A DNA stretch of 64,000 nt from Kribbella sp. ALI-6-A. GTDB taxonomy: Bacteria > Actinomycetota > Actinomycetes > Propionibacteriales > Kribbellaceae. A program made the position numbers and the translations under genes. The stretch spans positions 1,116,001 to 1,180,000 of the forward strand of contig NZ_MTQN01000012.1 in NCBI RefSeq assembly GCF_001984195.1, written 5' to 3'. Of this stretch, positions 8,396-15,980 are shown in pieces (the stretch's first letter is position 1; the number at the start of each line of letters is the position of its first letter). The notes beneath the pieces are model-generated. The model was not told where the DNA came from. It saw only the letters and a program-made list of their open reading frames with translations, and did no database searches.

Positions 8396-9640
8396 CTACT
8401 TGGCCAACGACTCGTCGATCGCCTTCTGCGCGGTCTTCAAGGCGTCCTCGGGACTGGCCGAACCGCTCGCCGACGCCTGCAGCGCAGCCTGCAGATGGGT
8501 CATCACCTCGGACGACTTCGGCGCCAGCTTCTCGTCCGGCGCCCACGCCTCCTCCAACTGCTGGGCGAACACCTTGCGCACCGGGTCGTTCGAGGCGTCC
8601 GGTACGTCGTTGCGTGCGGCAAGCTTGTTGCGGACCGGCAGGTAGGCCTGCAGCTCGGCCGGCTGCTGCAACCAGGTGATCAGGTCCCAGGCGCCGTCCG
8701 GGTTCTTGCTGGTGGCACCGATCGCCAGGTTCTCGGCGGACAGGAAGGTCTGGCCGGTCTTGTCCTTGGGCAGCAGCGCGACGTCCCACTGCAGCTTCGG
8801 GTTCTCCTTGCGCAGGATGTTCACGTAGGTCGCGGAGTTGATCATCATCGCGGCCTTGCCGTTCGCGAACTGGTTCTTCGCGTCCTCCTCGTTCCAGGTC
8901 AGCGCACCGGGCGAGATCGAGCCGGCCTTGATCATCCGGGTCAGTTGGTCGAGACCGGACCGGGCCTCCGGGGTGTCGACCTTGTCGATCGAGGCGCCGG
9001 CGGCGAGCATCCGGATGATCGGAACGGTCGCGCCCTCGGGGCCCTCGATACCGCTGATCGCGAGACCGGTACGGCCCTGGCCGGTCAGCTTCTTGGCCGT
9101 GGCCTCCATCTCCGCCCAGGTGGTCGGCGGCTTCACGCCGGCCTGCTGGAGGAGCTGCTTGTTGTAGTAGACGGCGTACGCGTCGGCGACGTGCGGGATG
9201 CCGTAGGTCTTGCCCTCGACCTGCGTCGTCGCCCAACTGGTCTTGAAGTACTTGTCCTGCTGTCCCCACGGCCCGACCCGGTCGCCGAGGTCGCTGATGA
9301 TGCCGGCCGAGGCCATCGTGGCGGTGTCGAACGCCCCGATCAGCGCGACGTCGGGCAGCTCCTTGGCCGCGGCCGACTGGAGCAGGGTGCGGTTGAAGTC
9401 GTCGTACGGGATGAAGCGGACGTCGACGGTGACGTCGGGCTTCGCGTCGTCGTACTTCTTGATCAGGTCGTAGAGCGGCTTGCCGGTCGGGCTGCTCGGG
9501 TCGCCGTAGTACTGCCAGAGCGTGAGCGTGCCACCACCACTGGCCTCACCGGAGTCGCTGTCGCCACCGCAGGCGACCACGCCGGCAAGCAGTCCGAACC
9601 CGCTGATCGCGGCCACCAGCCGCCTGCGAACACCCATCAC
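8396..9640 (-). CDS. Sugar-binding lipoprotein of the sialic-acid-locus transporter
   Basis: This 414-residue protein has a lipoprotein signal with VVAC as the lipobox (residues about 21-24) followed by a GGDSDSG linker. The mature part has family-1 solute-binding features: TLTLWQYYGD at the start, a 'YGIPHVADAYAVYYNKQLLQQAG' segment near 150, and 'FANGKAAMMINSATYV' near 270. It would be anchored outside the membrane and deliver ligand to the two permeases that follow. Its first gene position and the operator-like GATATC repeats at 9678-9694 make it the head of the operon. The substrate (sialic acid or a related aminosugar) is inferred from the neighbours. The first two codons are both ATG, so the start is uncertain by one codon. 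Confidence 0.9.
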   Translation of the reverse strand: MMGVRRRLVAAISGFGLLAGVVACGGDSDSGEASGGGTLTLWQYYGDPSSPTGKPLYDLIKKYDDAKPDVTVDVRFIPYDDFNRTLLQSAAAKELPDVALIGAFDTATMASAGIISDLGDRVGPWGQQDKYFKTSWATTQVEGKTYGIPHVADAYAVYYNKQLLQQAGVKPPTTWAEMEATAKKLTGQGRTGLAISGIEGPEGATVPIIRMLAAGASIDKVDTPEARSGLDQLTRMIKAGSISPGALTWNEEDAKNQFANGKAAMMINSATYVNILRKENPKLQWDVALLPKDKTGQTFLSAENLAIGATSKNPDGAWDLITWLQQPAELQAYLPVRNKLAARNDVPDASNDPVRKVFAQQLEEAWAPDEKLAPKSSEVMTHLQAALQASASGSASPEDALKTAQKAIDESLAK

Positions 9641-9677
9641 GCGCCTCCATCACCAGGGGAATGCAGGCGAAATTAGT

Positions 9678-9697
9678 CAGATATCTGATATCTGTCA
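9678..9697 (-). promoter_or_regulatory. NanR-like operator in front of the transporter operon
   Basis: CAGATATCTG (9678-9687) is a perfect 10-bp palindrome that runs into a second ATATCTG (9688-9694), giving two ATATCTG units side by side. The 11-mer TCTGATATCTG at 9684-9694 is identical to the one before the sialidase. It lies 38 nt upstream of the binding-protein start, a position suited to repression. Confidence 0.65.
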
Positions 9698-9820
9698 ACA
9701 GGTTGCGAGTCGAGCGGGTCGAACTGGTCCTCGCCACCTACTGCCGCCAGTACGGCGGCCCGCGAGTCGACGGATCCGCGCCCCACTGCCGTGACTCCGG
9801 CGGTTCGTGGGCCCCTCGAC

Positions 9821-10462
9821 TCAGGGCGCGACGGGCTCGCTGCCGGACTCGTTGACCGACTGGTGGTACTCGAACGCCTCGGCCGATTCGGTGAACTCCA
9901 GCAGATCGCCGGCGACAGCGGACAACAGTGACCGCACCTCGGCAGGTGTCGCGTAGAAGAACTCCCTGCGCAGATTCACCCGGTTGACCCGCCGGTCCGC
10001 CAGCCGTCGGTGCATCTCTGCCTCGACACCCACCGCGTCGTTCGAGAAGTGAATGGCGTGCACGTCGAAGTTGAACGGCACGGAAGCGTCCGAGAGCTCG
10101 CGGATCCGATCCAGCGGCTCCAGCCGCCGAGTCATTCCGACCTTGACCATCCGTTCACCGAAGGCACCCAGGTTCGAGATGACGTACACGTATCCGGCGC
10201 GGATGTTGGCCGCGCGATAGTCGACGTCCTCGATGGCCTTCTCGATCTCACCCATCTCCGCCCGCAACCGGTCGGCAGCCTCGAGATCGCCCTTGGCTTC
10301 GAGAGCAGCCAACGCGTTGGCGTAATGCGCACGTTCACGTTCGAGCTTCCTCCCCAGACGCCGTCGGAGCACAGCGTCCCCCGTCGGGGTAACACTCTGT
10401 GTAGCCGAGGACCAGGCTGAGTGGTCACTTTCGAACGATTGACGTGTACGGAAAGTACTCAC
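9821..10462 (-). CDS. GIY-YIG (T5orf172/MUG113-type) protein, probably 5'-truncated
   Basis: This 213-residue frame has a coiled-coil-like segment (RKLERERAHYANALAALEAKGD, residues about 38-60, quoted in part) and then a GIY-YIG-type domain from about residue 90: GYVYVISNLGAFGERMVKVGMTRR, RIRELSDASVPFNFDVHAIHFS, EAEMHRRLADRRVNRVNLRREFF. In the family this domain normally sits at the C-terminus of a protein about twice as long, whose DUF4041-like N-terminal half is absent here. The first 30 residues (FRTRQSFESDHSAWSSATQS...) look unrelated, and the 8-bp repeat tract lies just upstream. I think it is a 5'-truncated remnant that still has an open frame from a GTG at 10462. Full-length relatives occur near mobile and defence genes; a cellular role here is unknown. 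Confidence 0.6.
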   Translation of the reverse strand: MSTFRTRQSFESDHSAWSSATQSVTPTGDAVLRRRLGRKLERERAHYANALAALEAKGDLEAADRLRAEMGEIEKAIEDVDYRAANIRAGYVYVISNLGAFGERMVKVGMTRRLEPLDRIRELSDASVPFNFDVHAIHFSNDAVGVEAEMHRRLADRRVNRVNLRREFFYATPAEVRSLLSAVAGDLLEFTESAEAFEYHQSVNESGSEPVAP

Positions 10463-10532
10463 CGCGGACGATGCGCAGCGTGAGGGATCGAGGTTGGCTG
10501 CGAAGCAGCTTTCCGTTGCCGACCGCCGCTAT

Positions 10533-10610
10533 CCTCTCTTCCTCTCTTCCTCTCTTCCTCTCTTCCTCTCTTCCTCTCTTCCTCTCTTCCTCTCTTCCTC
10601 TCTTCCTCTC
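10533..10610. repeat. Pure CCTCTCTT octanucleotide tandem repeat
   Basis: Nine perfect copies of CCTCTCTT plus six further bases run without interruption from 10533 to 10610. The strand asymmetry is complete: only pyrimidines on the plus strand, only purines on the minus strand. The last bases of the tract (TC, then A) form the stop codon of the kinase gene on the minus strand. Such tracts are prone to slippage and can adopt triplex structures. Confidence 0.95.
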
Positions 10611-11523
10611 AGCGGTGGATCACGACGAGGTCGGCGTACGGGCCGAGCGGGCCGGTGGTCAGGCGTGCGGCGCCGTCGAGTGGGTTGCCGGCGGGTGGTG
10701 TCAGCCGGGCCTGCGGCGGGAGTGCGGCGCGGAGGGGTTCGAGAAGTTGGTCTCCCGCGGCTTCGAAGACGCCGCCGACGAGGGCGACCGGGACGGCGTC
10801 GCGGCCGGGGAGCGCGTTGACGGCTGTGGTGATGGTTTCGGCGATGTCGGCGGCGGCTTGGGTGATGATCGCTCGGGCGACCTGGTCGCCGGTGGCGGCG
10901 TACTTGAAGACGGTGGGGGCGAAGGCGGCTACGTCGGACACCAGCGTGGGTGAGGCGTACAGGGTGACCGGGTCGAGGGCGGCGGTTGCGAGGGCGGTTG
11001 CTGGGCCTCGGCCGTCGCGGGATCGTTGGACGGCGACCAGGCCGGCCCGGCCGATGGCGAAGGCGCTGCCGGCGTCGCCGAAGAGGTAGCCGTGGCCGTC
11101 GACCTTGTGGCGGCGGCCGTCCGGGCCGATCGCCAGGCAGACCAGGCCGGTGCCAGCGGCAACTACTACGCCGTGGCTGCCGGCCAGGGCGCCGGCGTGG
11201 GCGGTGACGACGTCCTGGGTGAGACGGATTTCCCGGGCCGGGAGCAGCTCGGCGACGGCCTTGGCCAGTTGGCGGGCGACGACCGGGTCGGGCGGGAAGC
11301 CGGCGAGGCCGAGGCAGATCGTGTCGATGAGCCCGCGGCGAGGACCGGCTCCGCGCAGCAGGTCGGCGGCGCCCGCGTCGGTGACGGCGGTTTGGATCGC
11401 GTCGATGGTTGCGGCCAGGCTGTTCGGTCCGTGCTGGTAGCCGGGGCCGCTACCGGTCCGGCCGTCGGGCAGAACCCGAAGGCGGAGGGTGGACTGGCCG
11501 CCGTCGACCGCAAGGCTGATCAT
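10609..11523 (-). CDS. BadF/BadG-type sugar kinase (GlcNAc-kinase-like)
   Basis: This 304-residue ASKHA-fold protein has the phosphate-1 loop SLAVDGGQSTLRLRVL at its N-terminus, the second ATP loop VVVAAGTGLVCLAIG near residue 135, DGHGYLFGDAGSAFAIG near 155, and an adenosine-type loop VALVGGVFEAAG near 255. BadF-like proteins of this length are usually N-acetylglucosamine or related aminosugar kinases. I chose the ATG at 11523 because GGTGGA lies 6 nt upstream and the fold begins there. A GTG at 11574 that overlaps the upstream stop (GTGA) is also possible. Next to the sialic-acid operon it could phosphorylate the aminosugar made by the aldolase route, but this is inference. Its stop codon abuts the octanucleotide repeat. 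Confidence 0.75.
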   Translation of the reverse strand: MISLAVDGGQSTLRLRVLPDGRTGSGPGYQHGPNSLAATIDAIQTAVTDAGAADLLRGAGPRRGLIDTICLGLAGFPPDPVVARQLAKAVAELLPAREIRLTQDVVTAHAGALAGSHGVVVAAGTGLVCLAIGPDGRRHKVDGHGYLFGDAGSAFAIGRAGLVAVQRSRDGRGPATALATAALDPVTLYASPTLVSDVAAFAPTVFKYAATGDQVARAIITQAAADIAETITTAVNALPGRDAVPVALVGGVFEAAGDQLLEPLRAALPPQARLTPPAGNPLDGAARLTTGPLGPYADLVVIHR

Positions 11524-11570
11524 GTCGGATCCACCGTCCCCGACGGCCGGGTCATCAGCAGTCCACGGAC

Positions 11571-12227
11571 TCACCGGGACGTTGTGTAGAGCAACTCACG
11601 AGTCGTGTGCAGGCGACTCAGCACAGTGGTGAGATCCGGCCCGTAAACAGTCACCGACTCGTCGCACCAGCGGTCGACGATGGGCTCGTTCGCGGTCACC
11701 TGGACGGTCAGTTCGGTCAGGTTCAGCTCGTAGAACTGGGTGGCGTTGCCGGTCATGTCGACGATCGTGCGGAGCAGGTCCGCGGCTTGCCGCTCCCACT
11801 GGTCGTTGTCGGCGGCAACCTCGTCCGGGCGGATCAGCAGGATGTCCACATCACTGTCCAAGTCACCGTCGCCCCGCGCGGCCGCGCCGTACAGGCTGGC
11901 GTGCACAGGCGGCAACGACCAGGTCGCCAGCTCGGCACGCAGGCTGGTGACGAACGTCGTCCGTAAGTCGGCCAGCAGTTCGACCGCCTGAGCCGCGAGG
12001 TGCTTGCGGTTGAGGGTGTAGAGCAGCGAGTTGCCCGCCTCGGCGACGTGCACCAAACCGGTCGAGGTGAGCCGCTGCAGCACCAGCCGTACGCCGGCGA
12101 CGCTGCCCACGCCCGCCAGCGCGTGCACCTGCCGACCGGACAGACCTCGATCGGCGCCCGCGAGCACCTGCAGCACCGCCCCGTCCAGCGACGGTACGAC
12201 GGTGGCGATCGGTCGGCCGAAGTCCAT
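11571..12227 (-). CDS. Winged-helix plus nucleotidyltransferase-domain protein
   Basis: This 218-residue protein has an N-terminal winged helix (residues about 12-75; GLSGRQVHALAGV, VRLVLQRLTSTGLV). A MNT-type nucleotidyltransferase domain follows at about 100-190, with the active-site signature SLYGAAARGDGDLDSDVDILLI, where the final Asp pair (DSDVD) binds metal. The glycine-serine of typical family members is replaced by G-A, which is common in this subgroup. Many MNT proteins are antitoxins or minimal nucleotidyltransferases paired with HEPN proteins, but no HEPN gene is adjacent. The stop overlaps a possible GTG of the kinase. An inverted repeat (GTCAC 12234-12238, GTGAC 12243-12247) lies directly in front of the start, which would allow autoregulation. 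Confidence 0.7.
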   Translation of the reverse strand: MDFGRPIATVVPSLDGAVLQVLAGADRGLSGRQVHALAGVGSVAGVRLVLQRLTSTGLVHVAEAGNSLLYTLNRKHLAAQAVELLADLRTTFVTSLRAELATWSLPPVHASLYGAAARGDGDLDSDVDILLIRPDEVAADNDQWERQAADLLRTIVDMTGNATQFYELNLTELTVQVTANEPIVDRWCDESVTVYGPDLTTVLSRLHTTRELLYTTSR

Positions 12228-12347
12228 AGTGCGGTCACCCTAGTGACTATTGTGATCAATCGCCTACTTTCCGTGACATCGCAAGAACCTGCTGATCGGA
12301 AAACAAGCACCCTTGATTCTTTTCTGGGTCGGTGGGACGCTCGGCGG

Positions 12348-13136
12348 GTGGATCTGGACGAGGTACTGGCCGATCTCTGGGCCGAGAACGCCGAACTCGA
12401 CATGCTCGTCGCCGGCCTCGCCGCCGACGCCTGGACGACACCGACGCCGGCCGAGGGCTGGACGGTGGCGCACCAGATCGCGCACCTGGCCTGGACCGAC
12501 GAGGCCGCGCTGAGCGCGATCACCGATCAGGACGCGTTCCAGGAGACGCTGCGCAAGGCCGCTGCCAACCCGGCGAGCTACGTCGACGAGGGCGCCGCCG
12601 AGGGAGCCGCGCTGCCGGCCGAGCAGCTGCTGCCGTACTGGCGGGAGTCGCGCACCGAGCTGGCCGAGGCGTTGAAGCAGGTCCCGGACGGCGAGAAGAT
12701 CGCCTGGTTCGGGCCGCCGATGAGCGCCACCTCGATGGCGACCGCGCGGCTGATGGAGACCTGGGCGCACGGCCAGGACATTCACGACGGGCTCGGTGTG
12801 ACCCGGCAGCCGTCGAGCCGGCTGCGGCACGTCGCGCACCTCGCCGTCCGGACGCGGGACTTCTCCTACCGGCTGCACGACCGGACGCCGCCCGCGGAGC
12901 CGTTCCACGTGGAACTGTCCGGCCCCGACGGCCAGACCTGGACGTACGGCGACCCGGCCGCGAGCCAGCGGGTGACCGGTCCGGCGCTCGACTTCTGCCT
13001 GCTCGCGACCCAGCGCCGGCATCGCGACGACCTCGCGGTCGAGGCGGTCGGCGCCGACGCCGAGCAGTGGCTGGACATCATCCAGGCCTTCGCCGGACTG
13101 CCGGGCAAGGGCCGCGTCGCGGGTCAGTTCGGCTGA
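12348..13136 (+). CDS. TIGR03084-type DinB-fold (mycothiol-dependent isomerase-like) protein
   Basis: This 262-residue protein has a DinB-like four-helix bundle with the metal-binding histidines in the usual places: WTVAHQIAHLAWTDEAAL (about residues 38-55) and METWAHGQDIHDGLGV (about 139-154). The C-terminal domain FHVELSGPDGQTWTYGDPAA is also typical of the TIGR03084 and mycothiol-dependent maleylpyruvate isomerase group. It is 10 nt upstream of the AtuA-like gene and belongs to the same operon. A role in detoxifying or isomerising an intermediate of that pathway is plausible but unproven. I chose the GTG at 12348 because it gives the family N-terminus (VDLDEVLADL); the preceding frame is rich in unrelated residues. 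Confidence 0.75.
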   Translation: MDLDEVLADLWAENAELDMLVAGLAADAWTTPTPAEGWTVAHQIAHLAWTDEAALSAITDQDAFQETLRKAAANPASYVDEGAAEGAALPAEQLLPYWRESRTELAEALKQVPDGEKIAWFGPPMSATSMATARLMETWAHGQDIHDGLGVTRQPSSRLRHVAHLAVRTRDFSYRLHDRTPPAEPFHVELSGPDGQTWTYGDPAASQRVTGPALDFCLLATQRRHRDDLAVEAVGADAEQWLDIIQAFAGLPGKGRVAGQFG

Positions 13137-13146
13137 GGGGACGGCG

Positions 13147-14868
13147 ATGACGGAACCGGTCCGGATCGGCAACGCGTCGGGGTTCTACGGCGACCGGTTC
13201 AGCGCCTTTCACGAGATGGTGACCGGCGGGCCGCTCGACTACGTCACCGGCGACTACCTGGCCGAGCTGACGATGCTGATCCTCGGGCGCGACCGGCTGA
13301 AGGACCCCTCGCTCGGCTACGCCCGGACCTTCCTCAAGCAGCTCGAGACCGGACTCGGTGAGGCGCTCGACCGCGGAGTCAAGGTGGTCAGCAACGCCGG
13401 TGGGTTGAATCCTGCCGGGTTGGCCGAGGCCGTCCATGGACTTGTCGACAAGCTCGGTCTCACGGCGAAGGTGGCGTTCGTCGAGGGTGACGACTTGTTG
13501 GCGCGGGCCGGGAAGTTGGGGTTGGGGTCGCCGTTGACGGCGAATGCCTACCTGGGGGCCTGGGGGATCGCCGAGGCGTTGCGTGCGGGTGCCGATGTCG
13601 TGGTCACCGGGCGCGTCACCGACGCCTCGGTGATCGTCGGCCCGGCCGCCGCCCACCACGGCTGGCAGCGCGACCAGTACGACGAACTGGCCGGCGCCGT
13701 CGTCGCCGGGCACGTGATCGAGTGCGGCTGCCAGGCGACCGGCGGCAACTACGCCTTCTTCCACGAGCTGCGCAACCTCGAGCGCCCCGGCTTCCCGATC
13801 GCGGAGATCCACGCCGACGGCTCCAGCGTGATCACCAAACACGACGGCACCAGCGGCGCGGTCACGATCGACACGGTCAAGGCCCAGCTGCTCTACGAGA
13901 TCACCGGCGCCCGGTACGCCGGCCCCGACGTGACCACCCGGCTCGACACGATCGAGCTGGCCGACGACGGGCCCGACCGGATCCGGATCAGCGGGGTCCA
14001 GGGCGAGCCACCGCCACCGACGTACAAGGTGTCGCTGAACAGCCTCGGCGGGTTCCGCAACGAGGTCGACTTCGTGCTCACCGGGCTCGAGCTCGAGGCG
14101 AAGGCCGAGCTGGTCCAGCGGCAGCTCGAAGAGAGCCTGCCGCGCAAGCCGGCCGAGCTGAAGTGGTCGCTGAACTGGACCGAGCAGCCGAACGCGGAGA
14201 CCGAGGAGCTGGCCAGCGTCCTGCTCAAGTGCGTGGTGAAGGACCCCGATCCGAAGGTGGTCGGCCGGGCGTTCTCCAGCGCGGCGGTCGAGCTGGCGCT
14301 CGCGAGCTACCCGGGCTTCCACGTGACCCGGCCGCCGGAGGACGGTTCGCCGTACGGGGTGTTCACGGCGGGCTTCGTCGACATCACCGAGGTGGAGCAC
14401 GTCGTGGTGCTGCCGGACGGGTCGCGCCGCGTGATCGAGCCGGCCGCCGAGACGCAGAAGCTGGAGCCGGTCGAAGAAGCGGAGCTGCCGATGCCCCTGC
14501 CGCAGCTGGTCGCGGCCGGTCGGCCGGCGCGGTCGCTGACACGGGAGGTGCCGCTCGGGCGGGTGGCCGGCGCACGGAGCGGCGACAAGGGTGGCGACGC
14601 GAACGTCGGAGTCTGGGTGCGCAACGAGACGGCCTGGCGCTGGCTCGCGCACACGCTGACGATCGGGCTGTTCAAGGAGCTGCTGCCGGAGACCGAGGAT
14701 CTGCGGGTCACTCGATACGTGCTGCCGAACCTGTGGGCGTTGAACTTCGTGGTCGAAGGGCTGCTGGGCGAGGGCGTCGCGTCCCAGGCACGCTTCGATC
14801 CGCAGGCCAAGGCGGTCGGCGAATGGCTGCGCTCGCGGTACGTCGACGTGCCGGAGGTGTTGCTGTGA
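13147..14868 (+). CDS. atuA: AtuA-family acyclic terpene utilisation protein
   Basis: This 573-residue protein has the large N-terminal DUF1446 domain (about 1-450; IGNASGFYGDRFSAFHEMV, DYVTGDYLAELTM, VKVVSNAGGLNPAGLAEAV, VVTGRVTDASVIVGPAAA, GHVIECGCQATGGNY). The small C-terminal AtuA-like domain is about 470-573 (AGARSGDKGGDANVGVWVR). AtuA is required for growth of pseudomonads on citronellol and geraniol, but its reaction is not settled. The same family occurs next to biotin carboxylases in many actinomycetes. GAGGGG lies 6 nt before the ATG. The stop overlaps the GTG of the acyl-CoA dehydrogenase (GTGA). All six following genes are on the same strand and nearly all are coupled. Confidence 0.88.
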   Translation: MTEPVRIGNASGFYGDRFSAFHEMVTGGPLDYVTGDYLAELTMLILGRDRLKDPSLGYARTFLKQLETGLGEALDRGVKVVSNAGGLNPAGLAEAVHGLVDKLGLTAKVAFVEGDDLLARAGKLGLGSPLTANAYLGAWGIAEALRAGADVVVTGRVTDASVIVGPAAAHHGWQRDQYDELAGAVVAGHVIECGCQATGGNYAFFHELRNLERPGFPIAEIHADGSSVITKHDGTSGAVTIDTVKAQLLYEITGARYAGPDVTTRLDTIELADDGPDRIRISGVQGEPPPPTYKVSLNSLGGFRNEVDFVLTGLELEAKAELVQRQLEESLPRKPAELKWSLNWTEQPNAETEELASVLLKCVVKDPDPKVVGRAFSSAAVELALASYPGFHVTRPPEDGSPYGVFTAGFVDITEVEHVVVLPDGSRRVIEPAAETQKLEPVEEAELPMPLPQLVAAGRPARSLTREVPLGRVAGARSGDKGGDANVGVWVRNETAWRWLAHTLTIGLFKELLPETEDLRVTRYVLPNLWALNFVVEGLLGEGVASQARFDPQAKAVGEWLRSRYVDVPEVLL

Positions 14869-15980
14869 ACGACTTCCGGGACTCCGTACGACGGTTCATG
14901 GCGTCCGAGGTGCTGCCGTCGCTGGACGAGTGGGAGCGCGCGGGTGAGTTGCCGCGGGAGCTGCACAAGAAGGCAGGCGAGCTGGGGCTTCTCGGTGTCG
15001 GCTTTCCCGAGGCGGTCGGAGGCGGCGGCGGTTCGCTGGCGGACGCGATCGCGGTGGTCGAGGAGATGCACTACAGCGGCGGGTCGGGCGGACTGGTCGC
15101 GTCGCTGCTGACCTGCGGAATCGCGGTACCGCATATTGTTGCTGCAGGCAATCAAGCTCAGATCGACCGGTGGGTGCGGCCGACGCTGGCCGGTGAGCTG
15201 ATCGGGTCGCTGGCGATCACCGAGCCCGACGGCGGGTCGGACGTCGCGTCGTTGCGCACGACGGCTCGACGCGACGGCGATCACTTCGTCGTGAACGGGT
15301 CCAAGACCTACATCACGTCGGGGTGTCGCGCCGACTTCGTCACTGTCGCTGTGCGGACCGGCGGCCCGGGTGCCCACGGGATCTCGTTGCTGGTGGTCGA
15401 ACGCGGCGACTTCGAGGTGTCCCGCAAGCTGGAGAAGATGGGCTGGCTGTGCTCGGACACGGCCGAGCTGTCGTTCACCGAAGCGCGGGTGCCGGTCGAG
15501 AACCTGGTGGGCGTCGAGGGCAGCGGGTTCGTCCAGCTCGCGCAGAACTTCGTGGCCGAGCGGTTGACGCTGGCGGCGCAGGCGTACGCCGGTGCGCAGC
15601 GGGCCCTCGATCTCACCGTGCAGTGGTGCCGGGCGCGCAAGACGTTCGACCGGCCGCTGATCTCGCGGCAGACGGTGCAGTTCACGCTGACCGAGATGGC
15701 ACGGCGGATCGACGTCGCGCGGGTCTACGTGCACGACGTCGTACGGCGCGCGGAAGCGGGCGAGGACGTGATCGCCGAGGTCTGCTTCGCCAAGAACACC
15801 GCGGTCGAAGCCGGTCAGTGGGTCTGCGACCAGGCGCTGCAACTGCACGGCGGCCTCGGCTACATGCGCGAGTCGGAGGTCGAGCGGCAGTACCGCGACC
15901 AGAAGATCCTCGCCATCGGCGGCGGCACCACGGAGATCTTGACCGGCCTGGCCGCGAAGAGACTGGGGTTCACCGGATGA
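14865..15980 (+). CDS. Acyl-CoA dehydrogenase (first of the operon)
   Basis: This 371-residue flavoprotein has the three acyl-CoA dehydrogenase domains. FAD/substrate segments are LAITEPDGGSDVASLRTTA (about 110-128) and GSKTYITSG. The helical C-terminus carries RKTFDRPLISRQTVQFTLTEM and LHGGLGYMRESEVERQYRD, with the likely catalytic glutamate in YMRE, followed by GGGTTEI. The substrate is probably a branched or terpenoid acyl-CoA, given the carboxylase downstream, which would act on the alpha,beta-unsaturated product. The GTG start overlaps the AtuA stop and its own stop overlaps the next ATG (ATGA). Confidence 0.9.
   Translation: MNDFRDSVRRFMASEVLPSLDEWERAGELPRELHKKAGELGLLGVGFPEAVGGGGGSLADAIAVVEEMHYSGGSGGLVASLLTCGIAVPHIVAAGNQAQIDRWVRPTLAGELIGSLAITEPDGGSDVASLRTTARRDGDHFVVNGSKTYITSGCRADFVTVAVRTGGPGAHGISLLVVERGDFEVSRKLEKMGWLCSDTAELSFTEARVPVENLVGVEGSGFVQLAQNFVAERLTLAAQAYAGAQRALDLTVQWCRARKTFDRPLISRQTVQFTLTEMARRIDVARVYVHDVVRRAEAGEDVIAEVCFAKNTAVEAGQWVCDQALQLHGGLGYMRESEVERQYRDQKILAIGGGTTEILTGLAAKRLGFTG

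Noticed and set aside
8063..9676. Long plus-strand open frame opposite the binding protein and permease
   Set aside because: It is antisense to recognised transporter genes, has an odd composition and no domain motifs.
10533..10610. CRISPR array
   Set aside because: The unit is 8 bp with no spacers. It is a simple tandem repeat. No CRISPR-like direct repeats were seen anywhere in the window.
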